Assembly: GCA_021777035.1 (NCBI GenBank)
Contig: JAIQZR010000012.1
Coordinates: forward strand, 1-38,792
Length of the DNA stretch: 38,792 bases
Reading direction: 5' to 3'
Source of the DNA: Candidatus Scalindua sp.
Lineage (GTDB): Bacteria > Planctomycetota > Brocadiia > Brocadiales > Scalinduaceae
This document shows, in pieces, positions 1-8,178 of the stretch (positions within the stretch are counted from its first letter, which is position 1; every line of letters begins with the position of its first letter). The position numbers and the translations under genes are program-made. Below the pieces are notes generated by a model that had not been told where the DNA came from, ran no database searches, and was given only the letters and a program-made list of their open reading frames with translations.

Positions 1-454
1 GATCCGGCTGTTTCATAATTAATGTCATTGGCAGGAGCGTTAAAATTAACGGAAAGATAATACCGTTAAACCCGTCAAGGCTCTTTTTGTCTACAAAATA
101 CCTTGAGAGAGCTAAAACAAGTGCTATCTTCATCATCTCAGAAGGTTGTATGGAGATGGGGCCTACCATCAACCATCTTTGTGCGCCATATACCGTTTTA
201 CCAAATAACAAGACCAAAAACAAACAAAAGAGGACTATTAAATATAAAATATAAGAAATCCTTCCGATTGAATAATAATCAACTATTAACAAGGCAGAGA
301 AAACTACGACGCCGACACCTATCCAGATTATTTGTTTAAATGCGAAGCTTTCTGATGATGCACTCCATACAAAGAAAAAACCGGTAGCCAGAAACATGCA
401 TATTACTAAAAATATCAGCCAGTCAAAATTTCTTAAACCAATGAGACGATACAT
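1..454 (-). CDS. rodA: RodA (MrdB) SEDS glycosyltransferase, N-terminal part, cut by window edge
   Basis: The reverse strand reads an open frame from ATG at 454 to the window edge, about 151 codons with no stop. It begins MYRLIGLRNFDWLIF and contains several hydrophobic helices, then YGAQRWLMVGPISIQPSEM, the hallmark loop of SEDS proteins (G-A-x-R-W followed by Q-P-S-E). RodA polymerises glycan strands in the inner membrane together with PBP2, whose gene lies directly upstream. The start codon is only 4 bases after the mrdA stop, so the two are almost certainly co-transcribed and probably translationally coupled. The C-terminal part is outside the window. Identification is firm from the motif and from the gene order mreBCD-mrdA-rodA. 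Confidence 0.93.
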   Translation of the reverse strand, partial: MYRLIGLRNFDWLIFLVICMFLATGFFFVWSASSESFAFKQIIWIGVGVVVFSALLIVDYYSIGRISYILYLIVLFCLFLVLLFGKTVYGAQRWLMVGPISIQPSEMMKIALVLALSRYFVDKKSLDGFNGIIFPLILTLLPMTLIMKQPD

Positions 455-458
455 ATGA

Positions 459-2369
459 CTAAATTCCGATCTGTGTCAAAAGTTCCTGTACTATAGGGCC
501 GGCAACCTCCGCACCGTGTCCTTTTGTATGCTCTACGACAACGACAAAACAGTATTTAGGGGCCTCAAAAGGGGCATAGCCGACAAACCATGCATGGTTT
601 TCATTTTCTCGTGCTGTCTGCGTTGTTCCGGTTTTTCCTGCGACACGAAACTCTTTCAAGCCGGTCTTTTTTGCGGTGCCATCGGTCACTACCTTACTCA
701 ATGAACGTTTTATTATATTCATGTTTTTTTCTGATATATTTATTTTCTCTGACAGTTCATATTCATTGTTCACTAATATATTTCCTTCATAATCGGCTAT
801 TTTCCGAAGGATATGTGGTTTCGTATACCAACCTCCATTTGCAATAGTGGCTATCATCTTTGCAACCTGTATCGGTGTAACCAGCATTGCTCCCTGACCA
901 ATTGATAAGTTTATTGTCTGGGAAATTGACCTTGAATCCGGGATATTTCCCTTCTTTTCATAAGCCAGATCAATACCTGTTGTCTTTCCCAAACCGAAGT
1001 TGTCTGCCCATTTTTTTAATAACGTTCCTCCCAGGATTTTTGCTGTCTGGAAGAAGAAAACATTGCATGAATATTGCATGGCATCTTCAATGTTCAATAA
1101 GCCGTGACCATAGGTTGCAAGGCATCGAAAATGTATATTTCCAACTTTTAATGAACCATAACAGGGAAAGTGAGAATTTTCATCTAATTTATTTTCTTCC
1201 AGTGCCGCAATTGCAGTGACTATTTTAAATGTTGATCCTGGTGGTAGAACACTCTGAATCGGTCTATTGAGGAATGGCTTTAGAGGGTTTCTGCTAAGGG
1301 CTTCGTAGTCATCATTAAGCGTATTTAAGTTATATCTGGGGAAAGATGCTATCGCTATGATTTCACCATTCCATGGATTCATTACAATAACTGAACCCTT
1401 TCTCTTCCCAAGCACTTTTTCCGCAATACCCTGTATTCTGCTATCTATGGTCAGAAAAAGATTATTACCCGGTATTGATGGTCTTTCCAGGATAAGTTTG
1501 TCAACACTCATTGTATCAAGAGTTACTTCTTCAAATCGTTCCCCCGGTGTCCCCATTAACCTTGAATTATAAATCTTTTCAATTCCGCTTTTTCCAACTA
1601 AGGCGTTCTTTGAAATTGCTTTTTGAGTAAAGAACTCTGACTCTGATTCTCCCCTTTTTTTCAGTTCTTCAAACCATCTTTGCTTAAAATTGTAGTTTTG
1701 TTTTTCTTCTTCACCCATAGCCCCAACATAGCCTATTACATGTGGAGACATATCGCCCTGTGGATACCATCTTACCGGTTTTGTCTCTATCTGTATGCCC
1801 GGCAGACTTAACATCTCCACTTCAAATTTTGCGACTTTTTCCCAGGATACGTGCGAGGCTATTGAGTGGGGCACTGTCTCTTCTCTGATGCGTATCTTTC
1901 TTTTATTTTTCTTTTCAACGGAATCCTTGATTTTTTCTATCTTTTTTACAATTGTCGTAGCTTTATTGAAGACGTCGGTATAGGGTATCTCCAGTAATTC
2001 GGCAATTTTTTCTACCCACATTACTTTGTCTGTATGGCATCCTTTGCATAAGCTGTGATATTTCCCCTGCTTTTCCTCCACTGACGCTTCTGGTAATATG
2101 TTTTTTTGATAGCACGAGTGTGCGTCAAATAGTTTTTCATACATAACTGTGAGTTCAAAAGAGTGCTTATCTATGGCTAAAATCGAACCGTTCCTATCAT
2201 AAATTGTCCCTCTTAATGTATCAATTCCGACAGTTCTTATTCTTTTGTTATTAGAGATACCACTGAATTTTCCCCCTTCAATCATCTGTACATAAAACAG
2301 CTTGCAGAGGATCACAAGGAATAGTACTGATATTGTTCCGAAAAGCATTTTAAAACGTCTCTTTTGCAT
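459..2369 (-). CDS. mrdA: Penicillin-binding protein 2, elongation transpeptidase, with CxxCH insert
   Basis: 636 residues. An N-terminal membrane anchor (about 8-28) precedes a periplasmic pedestal domain and a C-terminal transpeptidase domain. The catalytic motifs are all present: S379-T-F-K382, S434-C-N436 and K579-T-G581. Cys403 and Cys416 lie where other PBP2 proteins carry a metal-binding loop. The protein cross-links lateral-wall peptidoglycan with RodA under MreBCD control. Its ATG overlaps the mreD stop by one base (TAATG), indicating translational coupling. Oddity: the pedestal holds an insert with C108-K-G-C111-H112, a canonical haem c attachment signature, plus Cys86 nearby. Zinc or disulfide formation is the alternative reading. 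Function as PBP2 is firm; the role of the CxxCH is unknown. Confidence 0.95.
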   Translation of the reverse strand: MQKRRFKMLFGTISVLFLVILCKLFYVQMIEGGKFSGISNNKRIRTVGIDTLRGTIYDRNGSILAIDKHSFELTVMYEKLFDAHSCYQKNILPEASVEEKQGKYHSLCKGCHTDKVMWVEKIAELLEIPYTDVFNKATTIVKKIEKIKDSVEKKNKRKIRIREETVPHSIASHVSWEKVAKFEVEMLSLPGIQIETKPVRWYPQGDMSPHVIGYVGAMGEEEKQNYNFKQRWFEELKKRGESESEFFTQKAISKNALVGKSGIEKIYNSRLMGTPGERFEEVTLDTMSVDKLILERPSIPGNNLFLTIDSRIQGIAEKVLGKRKGSVIVMNPWNGEIIAIASFPRYNLNTLNDDYEALSRNPLKPFLNRPIQSVLPPGSTFKIVTAIAALEENKLDENSHFPCYGSLKVGNIHFRCLATYGHGLLNIEDAMQYSCNVFFFQTAKILGGTLLKKWADNFGLGKTTGIDLAYEKKGNIPDSRSISQTINLSIGQGAMLVTPIQVAKMIATIANGGWYTKPHILRKIADYEGNILVNNEYELSEKINISEKNMNIIKRSLSKVVTDGTAKKTGLKEFRVAGKTGTTQTARENENHAWFVGYAPFEAPKYCFVVVVEHTKGHGAEVAGPIVQELLTQIGI

Positions 2370-2875
2370 TATCTTGTTTTTCTTCTTAAAGACGAAAATC
2401 CAAATGAAGAGTAAAATCGGTTGAGCAACCAGAATACCGGAGGAACGATTATTGAATTATAGATTGCGATAAGGGGACATTTCAATACCATTGGTAATAG
2501 ACCTGCGGAGGTAAATGATATTGAAAACATAAAAACGTACAAGAAATTATATATTATTGAAATGATAAACGTAACTGAAATTTGTGTAGCCAGGTGCCTG
2601 CCATATATATTATCTTTGATAATCGATATTATATATCCCACAATAACAAATAAAACGGTATTCAGGCCGAATATGCCTTCGGTAAAACAGTCTTTTGTAA
2701 GGCCTATTATCCAGTTTGTATGCAGTGATCGTTCGAGTTTAGAGTTTAATGTATGAAATACAAGAAAGATGATAAAGAGATCAGGCTGCACGCCCAGAAC
2801 ATTTATATGTTGTAATAATGTCGTTTGGATTAATGATATGCATAAAATAACACTTATTATGGCAATCCATGGCAT
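2369..2875 (-). CDS. mreD: Rod-shape-determining protein MreD
   Basis: 168 residues and strongly hydrophobic, with about five membrane segments and a short basic tail (SSLRRKTR). It begins MPWIAIISVILCISLIQTTL, and a segment near residues 30-37 (QPDLFIIF) matches the usual MreD pattern of a Pro-Asp after the first helix. MreD is an inner-membrane member of the elongasome. It sits between mreC (48-bp gap) and mrdA (one-base overlap). No good Shine-Dalgarno precedes the ATG. Sequence conservation in this family is low, so the call leans on topology, length and the syntenic position. Confidence 0.88.
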   Translation of the reverse strand: MPWIAIISVILCISLIQTTLLQHINVLGVQPDLFIIFLVFHTLNSKLERSLHTNWIIGLTKDCFTEGIFGLNTVLFVIVGYIISIIKDNIYGRHLATQISVTFIISIIYNFLYVFMFSISFTSAGLLPMVLKCPLIAIYNSIIVPPVFWLLNRFYSSFGFSSLRRKTR

Positions 2876-2923
2876 GAGGATATTTTTGTATATCTAAAAA
2901 TTTACTTTAAATTCCGGAAATGC

Positions 2924-3796
2924 TTACTTAGGAATGTTTTCCGCTCTTCGTTTCTTAATTACTAATACATGTTCTATCTCTGAAATAGCAACTCTTGGTT
3001 CAATCTTAATGTCTTTGAACAATTTTGCATTTTTCTGTTTAACCTCAATAACATCACCGATATATAGAGCTTTTGGGAATGCTCCTCCAATACCTGATGA
3101 TATAATCTGATCAGACTCGTTTATCTCTTTCTGTCTGGGTACGTACTTCATTATACACGTTCCATCAGCAGACCCCTGGACTATTCCCTGTGTCCTTGAC
3201 TGTAAAAATCGTGATGGAACATTCGACGCCGGGTCAGTAATCAGAACAACCCGTCCGGATGAACGTCCAACCGCCGAGATACGACCGACAAGCGCATCTT
3301 CGAAAACTACAATATCATCAACTGAAGCGCCTTGTTTTGTTCCAATGTCAATAATAATGCTTTTTCTAAAGTTTGAGACATCGTAACCTATGATATCCGC
3401 AATTATTGGTTTTTCATTACTATAGTTGTTCTCTTTAAATTCAGATACGATTTTCAACCTTTGCTTATATACATTTATAACATTTTGCTGTTTGACTATT
3501 TTATTTTTAAGAAGAAAGACTTCTTTCTCCATCTCTTCATTTTTTTCAGCATTACTTGCTACTAACGCCAGCCTTTTAAATCTATTTTTAAAAAAGCCAG
3601 ATGCTTGAGATATTATTTTTTGAACCGGTGCAAGGGGCGACGCAACCGTCACTTTGATATTGTTTGTTATGCTTTCCGGTATGGACAAAAGCGATATGGA
3701 TACTACGACAAGAATGTAAATTATACTACTTTTAACGGATTTGGTAAAATCAGGATTCAAGTTCCTTATCCCATAAAACGTCCTTATATAAATCAA
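2924..3796 (-). CDS. mreC: Rod-shape-determining protein MreC
   Basis: Up to 290 residues: a short cytoplasmic tail, one membrane helix (about 25-42), a coiled coil (about 70-105) and a C-terminal beta domain with the MreC-type segment around GRISAVGRSSGRVVLITDP. MreC is the periplasmic scaffold linking MreB to PBP2. The frame has no ATG start. The first usable codon is TTG at 3796 preceded by GGAAG, which would overlap the 3' end of mreB by 47 bases; a second TTG at 3760 gives a 278-residue form and also overlaps mreB. I kept the longer form but the start is uncertain. The family call is secure. Confidence 0.9.
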   Translation of the reverse strand: MIYIRTFYGIRNLNPDFTKSVKSSIIYILVVVSISLLSIPESITNNIKVTVASPLAPVQKIISQASGFFKNRFKRLALVASNAEKNEEMEKEVFLLKNKIVKQQNVINVYKQRLKIVSEFKENNYSNEKPIIADIIGYDVSNFRKSIIIDIGTKQGASVDDIVVFEDALVGRISAVGRSSGRVVLITDPASNVPSRFLQSRTQGIVQGSADGTCIMKYVPRQKEINESDQIISSGIGGAFPKALYIGDVIEVKQKNAKLFKDIKIEPRVAISEIEHVLVIKKRRAENIPK

Positions 3797-4805
3797 GATC
3801 TTCCAGGAGAATGCCGGTCCCTCTCGCGACTGCTGTAATAGGTTCGTCTGCCATTACCACTGGAAGTCCTGTTTCTTCGGCAGCTAACTTATCTAAACCT
3901 CTGATCATTACACCACCGCCAACCATAACCATACCAGTAGTTAGCAAATCAGAAGATAATTCAGGTGATGCCTTTTCCAACGTCTTCCTTATCGCATCAA
4001 TAATTGCGTCTGTTGCCGGCTGAAGCGCTTCTCTTATCTCTTCCGATGTAATAGTGACCGCTCTTGGCAATCCGGCGATGGCATCTCGTCCCCTCACTTC
4101 TGCTGTAAGTTCTTCTTCTAATTTGTATGCCGAACCAATTTCAATCTTAATGTTTTCTGCCGTTCTGTAGCCAATATCCAGGCTATAAGTGCGTCTCACG
4201 TACTGGACTATTGCTTCATCCATCGCATCGCCTGCAACCCTTAAGCTTTCGTGCGCAAAGATATCTCCCAATGAAATTACGGCTACTTCCGTTGTACCTC
4301 CACCTATGTCGACTATCATACTGGCAACCGGTTCTCCGACTGGGAGCCCAGCACCAATAGCAGCGGCTTTAGGTTCAGATATTAAATAAACCTCTCTGGC
4401 CCCTGCTCTTTCCGCCGAATTAACAACAGCACGTTTTTCTACAGCAGTAATACCGGATGGGATTGCGACGACAACTCTTGGTCGTATTCCCCATTTTCTC
4501 TTATGCACCTTTAAAATAAAATACTTAAGCATCGCTTCGGTAATATCAAAATCAGCGATAACTCCATTCTTCATCGGCCTTATCACGGAAATGCTGTTTG
4601 GTGCCTTTTCCAGCATGGCCTTCGCCGATTGACCCACAGCATTTCCGTTTAATAAAACCTTGTTTGTGCCGGGTTTCACTGCAACCACTGATGGTTCAAA
4701 CAGCACAACTCCCTGGCCAGGAATACATACCAGAGTGTTCGCCGTTCCCAGATCTATACCCATATCTGTGGAAGCCAACCCTAACATATAATCTAAAGGA
4801 TGCAT
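3750..4805 (-). CDS. mreB: Actin-like cell-shape protein MreB
   Basis: 351 residues, the normal MreB length. Actin-fold nucleotide motifs are clear: phosphate 1 DLGTANT (18-24), phosphate 2 DIGGGTTEV (166-174) and the adenosine loop GGGVMIRGLDKL near residue 300. MreB filaments direct the wall-elongation complex at the membrane. It is the first gene of mreBCD-mrdA-rodA. The ATG at 4805 follows an AGAAGGA ribosome site, and the promoter at 4867-4894 lies just upstream. Unlike many MreBs it starts with a short hydrophobic stretch (MHPLDYMLGL) before the first strand, possibly acting as a membrane anchor. Confidence 0.97.
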   Translation of the reverse strand: MHPLDYMLGLASTDMGIDLGTANTLVCIPGQGVVLFEPSVVAVKPGTNKVLLNGNAVGQSAKAMLEKAPNSISVIRPMKNGVIADFDITEAMLKYFILKVHKRKWGIRPRVVVAIPSGITAVEKRAVVNSAERAGAREVYLISEPKAAAIGAGLPVGEPVASMIVDIGGGTTEVAVISLGDIFAHESLRVAGDAMDEAIVQYVRRTYSLDIGYRTAENIKIEIGSAYKLEEELTAEVRGRDAIAGLPRAVTITSEEIREALQPATDAIIDAIRKTLEKASPELSSDLLTTGMVMVGGGVMIRGLDKLAAEETGLPVVMADEPITAVARGTGILLEDLDLYKDVLWDKELES

Positions 4806-4866
4806 TTTTTTGTTATTCCTTCTATACTAGATATAAGCTAAAATTTTACAAAGGTTTACGTCAAGG

Positions 4867-4894
4867 ATTATACGTTCACCCATTAAAATGTCAA
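4867..4894 (-). promoter_or_regulatory. Consensus sigma70-type promoter for the mre operon
   Basis: On the reverse strand a perfect -35 box TTGACA (4894-4889) is separated by 16 bases from a perfect -10 box TATAAT (4872-4867). The ATG of mreB lies about 60 bases downstream. The -35 box overlaps the TGA stop of lnt (4893-4891), so the operon promoter is embedded in the end of the upstream gene. Both hexamers match consensus exactly, so strong constitutive expression is expected. Confidence 0.85.
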
Positions 4895-6498
4895 GCGAAA
4901 ATTCTCCTTGTCAATGCCGCCAAAAATAGTGCGGTGGTTACTGATAGACATAAAATAGCAAACACATCGCCATGGTTTGTATACCATGAGTTTGCAGAAT
5001 TCTCAAATCTAATTTTGTTACATAATATACCTTCTATCTCTTTGTACTTCTCTTCATTGCTTAAGTAATCATATATCTCACCGTTTGGTGCTACAAAGGA
5101 AGAGATACCACTATTGGCCGCTCTTGAAATACTGATCCTGTTTTCAACCGCTCTAAATACCATTATTGCCAGATGTTGGTCAAGTTCAGAGCTGTCATGA
5201 AACCAGGCATCATTGGTAATGTTTATCATAAAGTCCGCGCCATCTTTTCTGTATTTCCTTACCAAAGGTGCAACCGTATCTTCATAGCATATTATAACTC
5301 CAAACTTACAATGCCTGTCGTCTTTTCCGGTATTAAGATCAAACATGGCCATCTCTTTGCCTCCACTTAAACTTACATTATATGGAACTATGTAAGAAAA
5401 GAATGGAAACCACTTCTCAAAAGGGATGAATTCCCCAAAAGGTACAAGGTATATTTTGTCATAACGGTTTACATATCTTCCATATCTGTCGAAATAGAAG
5501 GCCGTATTAAAATACGTGGCGGTCGTATCACATACATCAATCGCCGTACCTCCTAATATAAGGTTGGCACCGGTCGCGTCTGTTATAGTCAGGACTGATT
5601 CTTTTGATAATCTATCTATCTCTCTGTCAAGAAGTTGAGGGTTAATATTAAGAATGCCCGGTACCATAGTCTCCGGCCAGACAATGACGTCAACATCCTT
5701 TCCGGCAGCTTCAAGTGAAAGATTTGTGTATTTCGACAATATTTTTTTCTTCTGTTTGTTGTTTGCCTTGACTTTGACACCTTGTGGAATATTTCCTTGA
5801 ACGACACAGATGTTAGGCCCATCTGGCGATGTGCGATTACCTCTTAGGTCAAAATAGCCGTAGATTAGGGTTATTGAAATCAGGAGACAAGGTACAACTA
5901 TTGTAACCCAGAATATTTTTCTATTTTTGTAAGAAAAAAAGGCTGAACATATTTTTGATCTGTGGAAACGTTTAGACAGGTATCGTTCCATCAAATCGGC
6001 AATTGCCGAGTTAACCAGGAGTATCAGGAATGACATGCCATACACGCCGGTGATATCGGAAATCTGTATTAACGGTAGATGTAGATATTGACTGTGTCCA
6101 ACAAAAAACCACGGAAAACCAAAATATGGAAATGACCTCAAGTATTCAAATGTTACCCATACAAATGGGGCGATAAAGAGATACGGCAATCTTAGCCATT
6201 TGCGCAAAAAACGTATGACAATACCGAAAGCACAGAAATAAAGGGCCGAGTAAAGAGCTAATAATATCCATCCGGAACCTGTAACAAACCCGATCCAGGT
6301 TAAGTTGAAAATAAAAAATAGAGAGCCAATTAAATACGAGAACAAACCTGTCTTGTATTCAGTTGAGATTATTATGAGCCATGGTACCAAAGCAATCCAG
6401 GCCAGATAACTTATGCATGGAGATGGAAACGAGAATGAAAGGAGAAGGATTGTGAGAAAAGCGAGAAGGAAATTTATGTAAAGTGGTTTTTTAAACAA
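4891..6498 (-). CDS. lnt: Apolipoprotein N-acyltransferase
   Basis: 535 residues. The N-terminal half has several membrane helices (about residues 8-215); the C-terminal half is a periplasmic nitrilase-fold domain. The catalytic triad is visible: E276 in WPETMVPG, K348 in RYDKIYLVPFGE and C404 in GVIICYEDT. Lnt transfers the third acyl chain onto the N-terminal cysteine of lipoproteins, so it implies a Gram-negative-type envelope. The start is TTG at 6498, preceded by AGGAAAAG; no ATG fits better. The stop codon lies inside the -35 box of the mre promoter. Identification is firm. Confidence 0.95.
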   Translation of the reverse strand: MFKKPLYINFLLAFLTILLLSFSFPSPCISYLAWIALVPWLIIISTEYKTGLFSYLIGSLFFIFNLTWIGFVTGSGWILLALYSALYFCAFGIVIRFLRKWLRLPYLFIAPFVWVTFEYLRSFPYFGFPWFFVGHSQYLHLPLIQISDITGVYGMSFLILLVNSAIADLMERYLSKRFHRSKICSAFFSYKNRKIFWVTIVVPCLLISITLIYGYFDLRGNRTSPDGPNICVVQGNIPQGVKVKANNKQKKKILSKYTNLSLEAAGKDVDVIVWPETMVPGILNINPQLLDREIDRLSKESVLTITDATGANLILGGTAIDVCDTTATYFNTAFYFDRYGRYVNRYDKIYLVPFGEFIPFEKWFPFFSYIVPYNVSLSGGKEMAMFDLNTGKDDRHCKFGVIICYEDTVAPLVRKYRKDGADFMINITNDAWFHDSSELDQHLAIMVFRAVENRISISRAANSGISSFVAPNGEIYDYLSNEEKYKEIEGILCNKIRFENSANSWYTNHGDVFAILCLSVTTALFLAALTRRIFA

Positions 6499-6549
6499 TA
6501 TCTTTTCCTGGTAAATTACCCGTAGTGAATGCAGTTAAATTACCTGCAT

Positions 6550-6585
6550 CCTCCCGAAAGTGGTGAATGTCCCCGCTTTCGCAGG
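6550..6585. repeat. Short imperfect hairpin repeat (cgctttcgc type)
   Basis: In the 204-base gap between moeA and lnt, the plus strand carries TCCCCGC-TTTC-GCAGGGA, an imperfect stem-loop resembling the widespread 'gcgaaagcggga' intergenic repeats. It could fold in the moeA transcript downstream of the stop but is not followed by a T-tract, so I do not call it a terminator. Confidence 0.4.
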
Positions 6586-6636
6586 GAATCCAGGCTTACA
6601 CTCCCTTTTGTCACCATGCTGGTACAGGTTTGTCGC

Positions 6637-6660
6637 TTGAACCAAAACGTTTAGGTTCAA
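6637..6660. repeat. 24-bp near-perfect palindrome
   Basis: The arms TTGAACC and GGTTCAA flank a core containing AAACGTTT, itself a palindrome; 22 of 24 bases obey dyad symmetry. It lies 43 bp beyond the moeA stop and about 140 bp upstream of the lnt start. Perfect-dyad symmetry of this length suggests a dimeric DNA-binding protein site or the core of a dispersed repeat. It has no T-tract on either strand to make it a convincing terminator. Confidence 0.6.
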
Positions 6661-6702
6661 TCGTATCGATAGGACCTGCTTTAGTATTTTAAACAAGCTT
6701 AC

Positions 6703-7908
6703 TTAAAGCAATCCGTCTGTCAACATTACCTCAACCATACTACCTGCTTTAAGTGTCTCTACTGATTCGCTGATAATCAGCAAACTATTTGCCCTGGTGA
6801 TTGAGAACAGATCTCCTGAACCGTGCCAGTCAATCAGGGATACTTTCCACCCTGTACCCTCCTGTGTTAACAGTGCCGGTCGGTATTCGCGCCGTTTCTT
6901 TTTAATTTTAATCTCTTTTTCCAGTTCAGCATAGATTATCGGATGTTCATAAGATTTGTAGCCCATCATTTTCTTAATGCACGGCTTTACAAACAATTCA
7001 AAAGTAACAAAAGTTGACACAGGATTTCCCGGAAGTGCAAAAATTAATTTATCACCTTTCATACCAAATACCGTTGGTTTTCCAGGTCTGAGTGCCACCT
7101 TTTCAAAGAATATCTTAACGCCAAGATCCAGTAATACCTCTCCGACAAGATCGAACTCTCCCATTGACACTCCACCTGAAAGTATCAATATATCCTTCTC
7201 TAAACCCTTCTGGATCAATTTTCTTATTTCACTCTTTTTATCATTGACTCTGCCCAGGATCTCGACGTCAGCGACAATCTGTCTCGCTTGGGCCGCCAGT
7301 GAGTAGCTGTTACTATTACGAATCTGCCATGGTTTTGGTTTACGTGTAATATCCACCAGTTCATCACCTGTTGAGATAATACCAACACTTGGTGTCGCAT
7401 GCACAATAACATTATTTTTGCCAACTGCAGCAAGGATGCCGGTCTCCTGGGCCCTAACTCTTGTCCCTTTTGCAAGGACAGTTTTGCCGACTCGAACGTC
7501 TTCTCCCTTTTTTGCAATGTTTACACCTTTTCCTATTTTCTTAAGGATACGCACCTTTTTGTCATTCTCTAATGGCTCTGTTTCCTCTACTTTTATTACG
7601 GCATCTGCACCAATCGGTACTACTGCTCCTGTCATTATCTTCGCTGCCTGTCCTCTGCCAACCTTCTTCTTCGGGTTGTATCCGGCTCGTATACTTTCTA
7701 TGACTTCAAGCTCCACCGATGGTTTTATATCTTTGGCGATTACAGCATATCCATCCATTGCAGATCTGTTAAATGGCGGCATATTTAAATCTGATTTTAT
7801 ACCCTCCGCCAAGCAAAGCCCGGCCGCGTTTTCCAGTTTTACTTTTTTCGGTGGTAGCTTTTTTCCCTTTCTCAGAACGATTTTTAATGCATCATCAACA
7901 CTTATCAT
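6703..7908 (-). CDS. moeA: Molybdopterin molybdenumtransferase MoeA
   Basis: 401 residues from ATG at 7908, which has its own AGAGGAG site. MoeA inserts molybdate into adenylyl-molybdopterin to finish molybdenum cofactor. Family motifs are present: PPFNRSAMDGYAV near the N-terminus, MTGAVVPIGADAV, the STGDELV motif of the MoCF-binding fold, LSGGVSMGEFD, RPGKPTVFG and LPGNPVS, followed by the C-terminal beta domain. A TTG at 7965 would extend the frame by 19 residues, but it precedes no ribosome site, whereas the AGGAGG there serves a leader ORF. Molybdoenzymes such as nitrite/nitrate oxidoreductase would need this gene. Call is firm. Confidence 0.95.
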   Translation of the reverse strand: MISVDDALKIVLRKGKKLPPKKVKLENAAGLCLAEGIKSDLNMPPFNRSAMDGYAVIAKDIKPSVELEVIESIRAGYNPKKKVGRGQAAKIMTGAVVPIGADAVIKVEETEPLENDKKVRILKKIGKGVNIAKKGEDVRVGKTVLAKGTRVRAQETGILAAVGKNNVIVHATPSVGIISTGDELVDITRKPKPWQIRNSNSYSLAAQARQIVADVEILGRVNDKKSEIRKLIQKGLEKDILILSGGVSMGEFDLVGEVLLDLGVKIFFEKVALRPGKPTVFGMKGDKLIFALPGNPVSTFVTFELFVKPCIKKMMGYKSYEHPIIYAELEKEIKIKKKRREYRPALLTQEGTGWKVSLIDWHGSGDLFSITRANSLLIISESVETLKAGSMVEVMLTDGLL

Positions 7909-7949
7909 AATTTCTCCTCTGTTTTTAAAATTTTGCAGGGGAAATCCAT
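7905..7949 (-). CDS. 14-residue leader ORF coupled to moeA
   Basis: On the reverse strand GGCAGGAGG sits 6 bases before an ATG at 7949. The frame reads MDFPCKILKTEEKL and ends in a TGA (7907-7905) that overlaps the moeA ATG as ATGA. The ribosome-binding site is the best in the neighbourhood and the overlap is exact, the layout of a translationally coupled leader peptide. No attenuation hairpin is obvious, and the peptide has no recognisable similarity, so a chance ORF remains possible. Confidence 0.5.
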   Translation of the reverse strand: MDFPCKILKTEEKL

Positions 7950-8103
7950 GAGTTCCTCCTGCCAATGCTTATTCGTATTATATAGTTTTCTAACTGGGTC
8001 ATCCCATTTTTCCTGGCAATCTTTCTCTTGTTTTTAAATGAATCCTTGCCTATAATGCCGATCATTCATGTGAATTGCAATGTGTTTTGTTTTTTGCAGA
8101 GAA

Positions 8104-8132
8104 ATTATAACAAGTTTTATTCTTTTTTTAAA
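8104..8132 (-). promoter_or_regulatory. Likely moeA promoter
   Basis: On the reverse strand TTTAAA (8132-8127), 17 bases, then TATAAT (8109-8104). The -10 is consensus and the -35 matches 4 of 6. It would give a leader of roughly 150-190 bases before the moeA leader ORF. It lies in the divergent gap shared with the secreted-protein gene at 8179. Confidence 0.5.
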
Positions 8133-8178
8133 TGACTGACTATTTACATTATTTTAAAGAAGGGAGGCAGTAGGTACT

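Noticed and set aside
103-339. A 78-residue plus-strand frame near the window start
   Set aside because: It is antisense to the RodA coding frame with its SEDS signature.
6499-6702. A T-tract terminator after moeA
   Set aside because: Hairpins are present but none is followed by a run of T on the minus strand.
7418-7951. A 177-residue plus-strand frame inside moeA
   Set aside because: It is antisense to MoeA motifs and has no ribosome site; the composition (Phe, Ser, Thr, Pro) is that of an antisense shadow.
7909-7965. TTG start at 7965 for moeA
   Set aside because: It has no upstream ribosome site; the AGGAGG there belongs to the leader ORF, and ATG 7908 has its own AGAGGAG.
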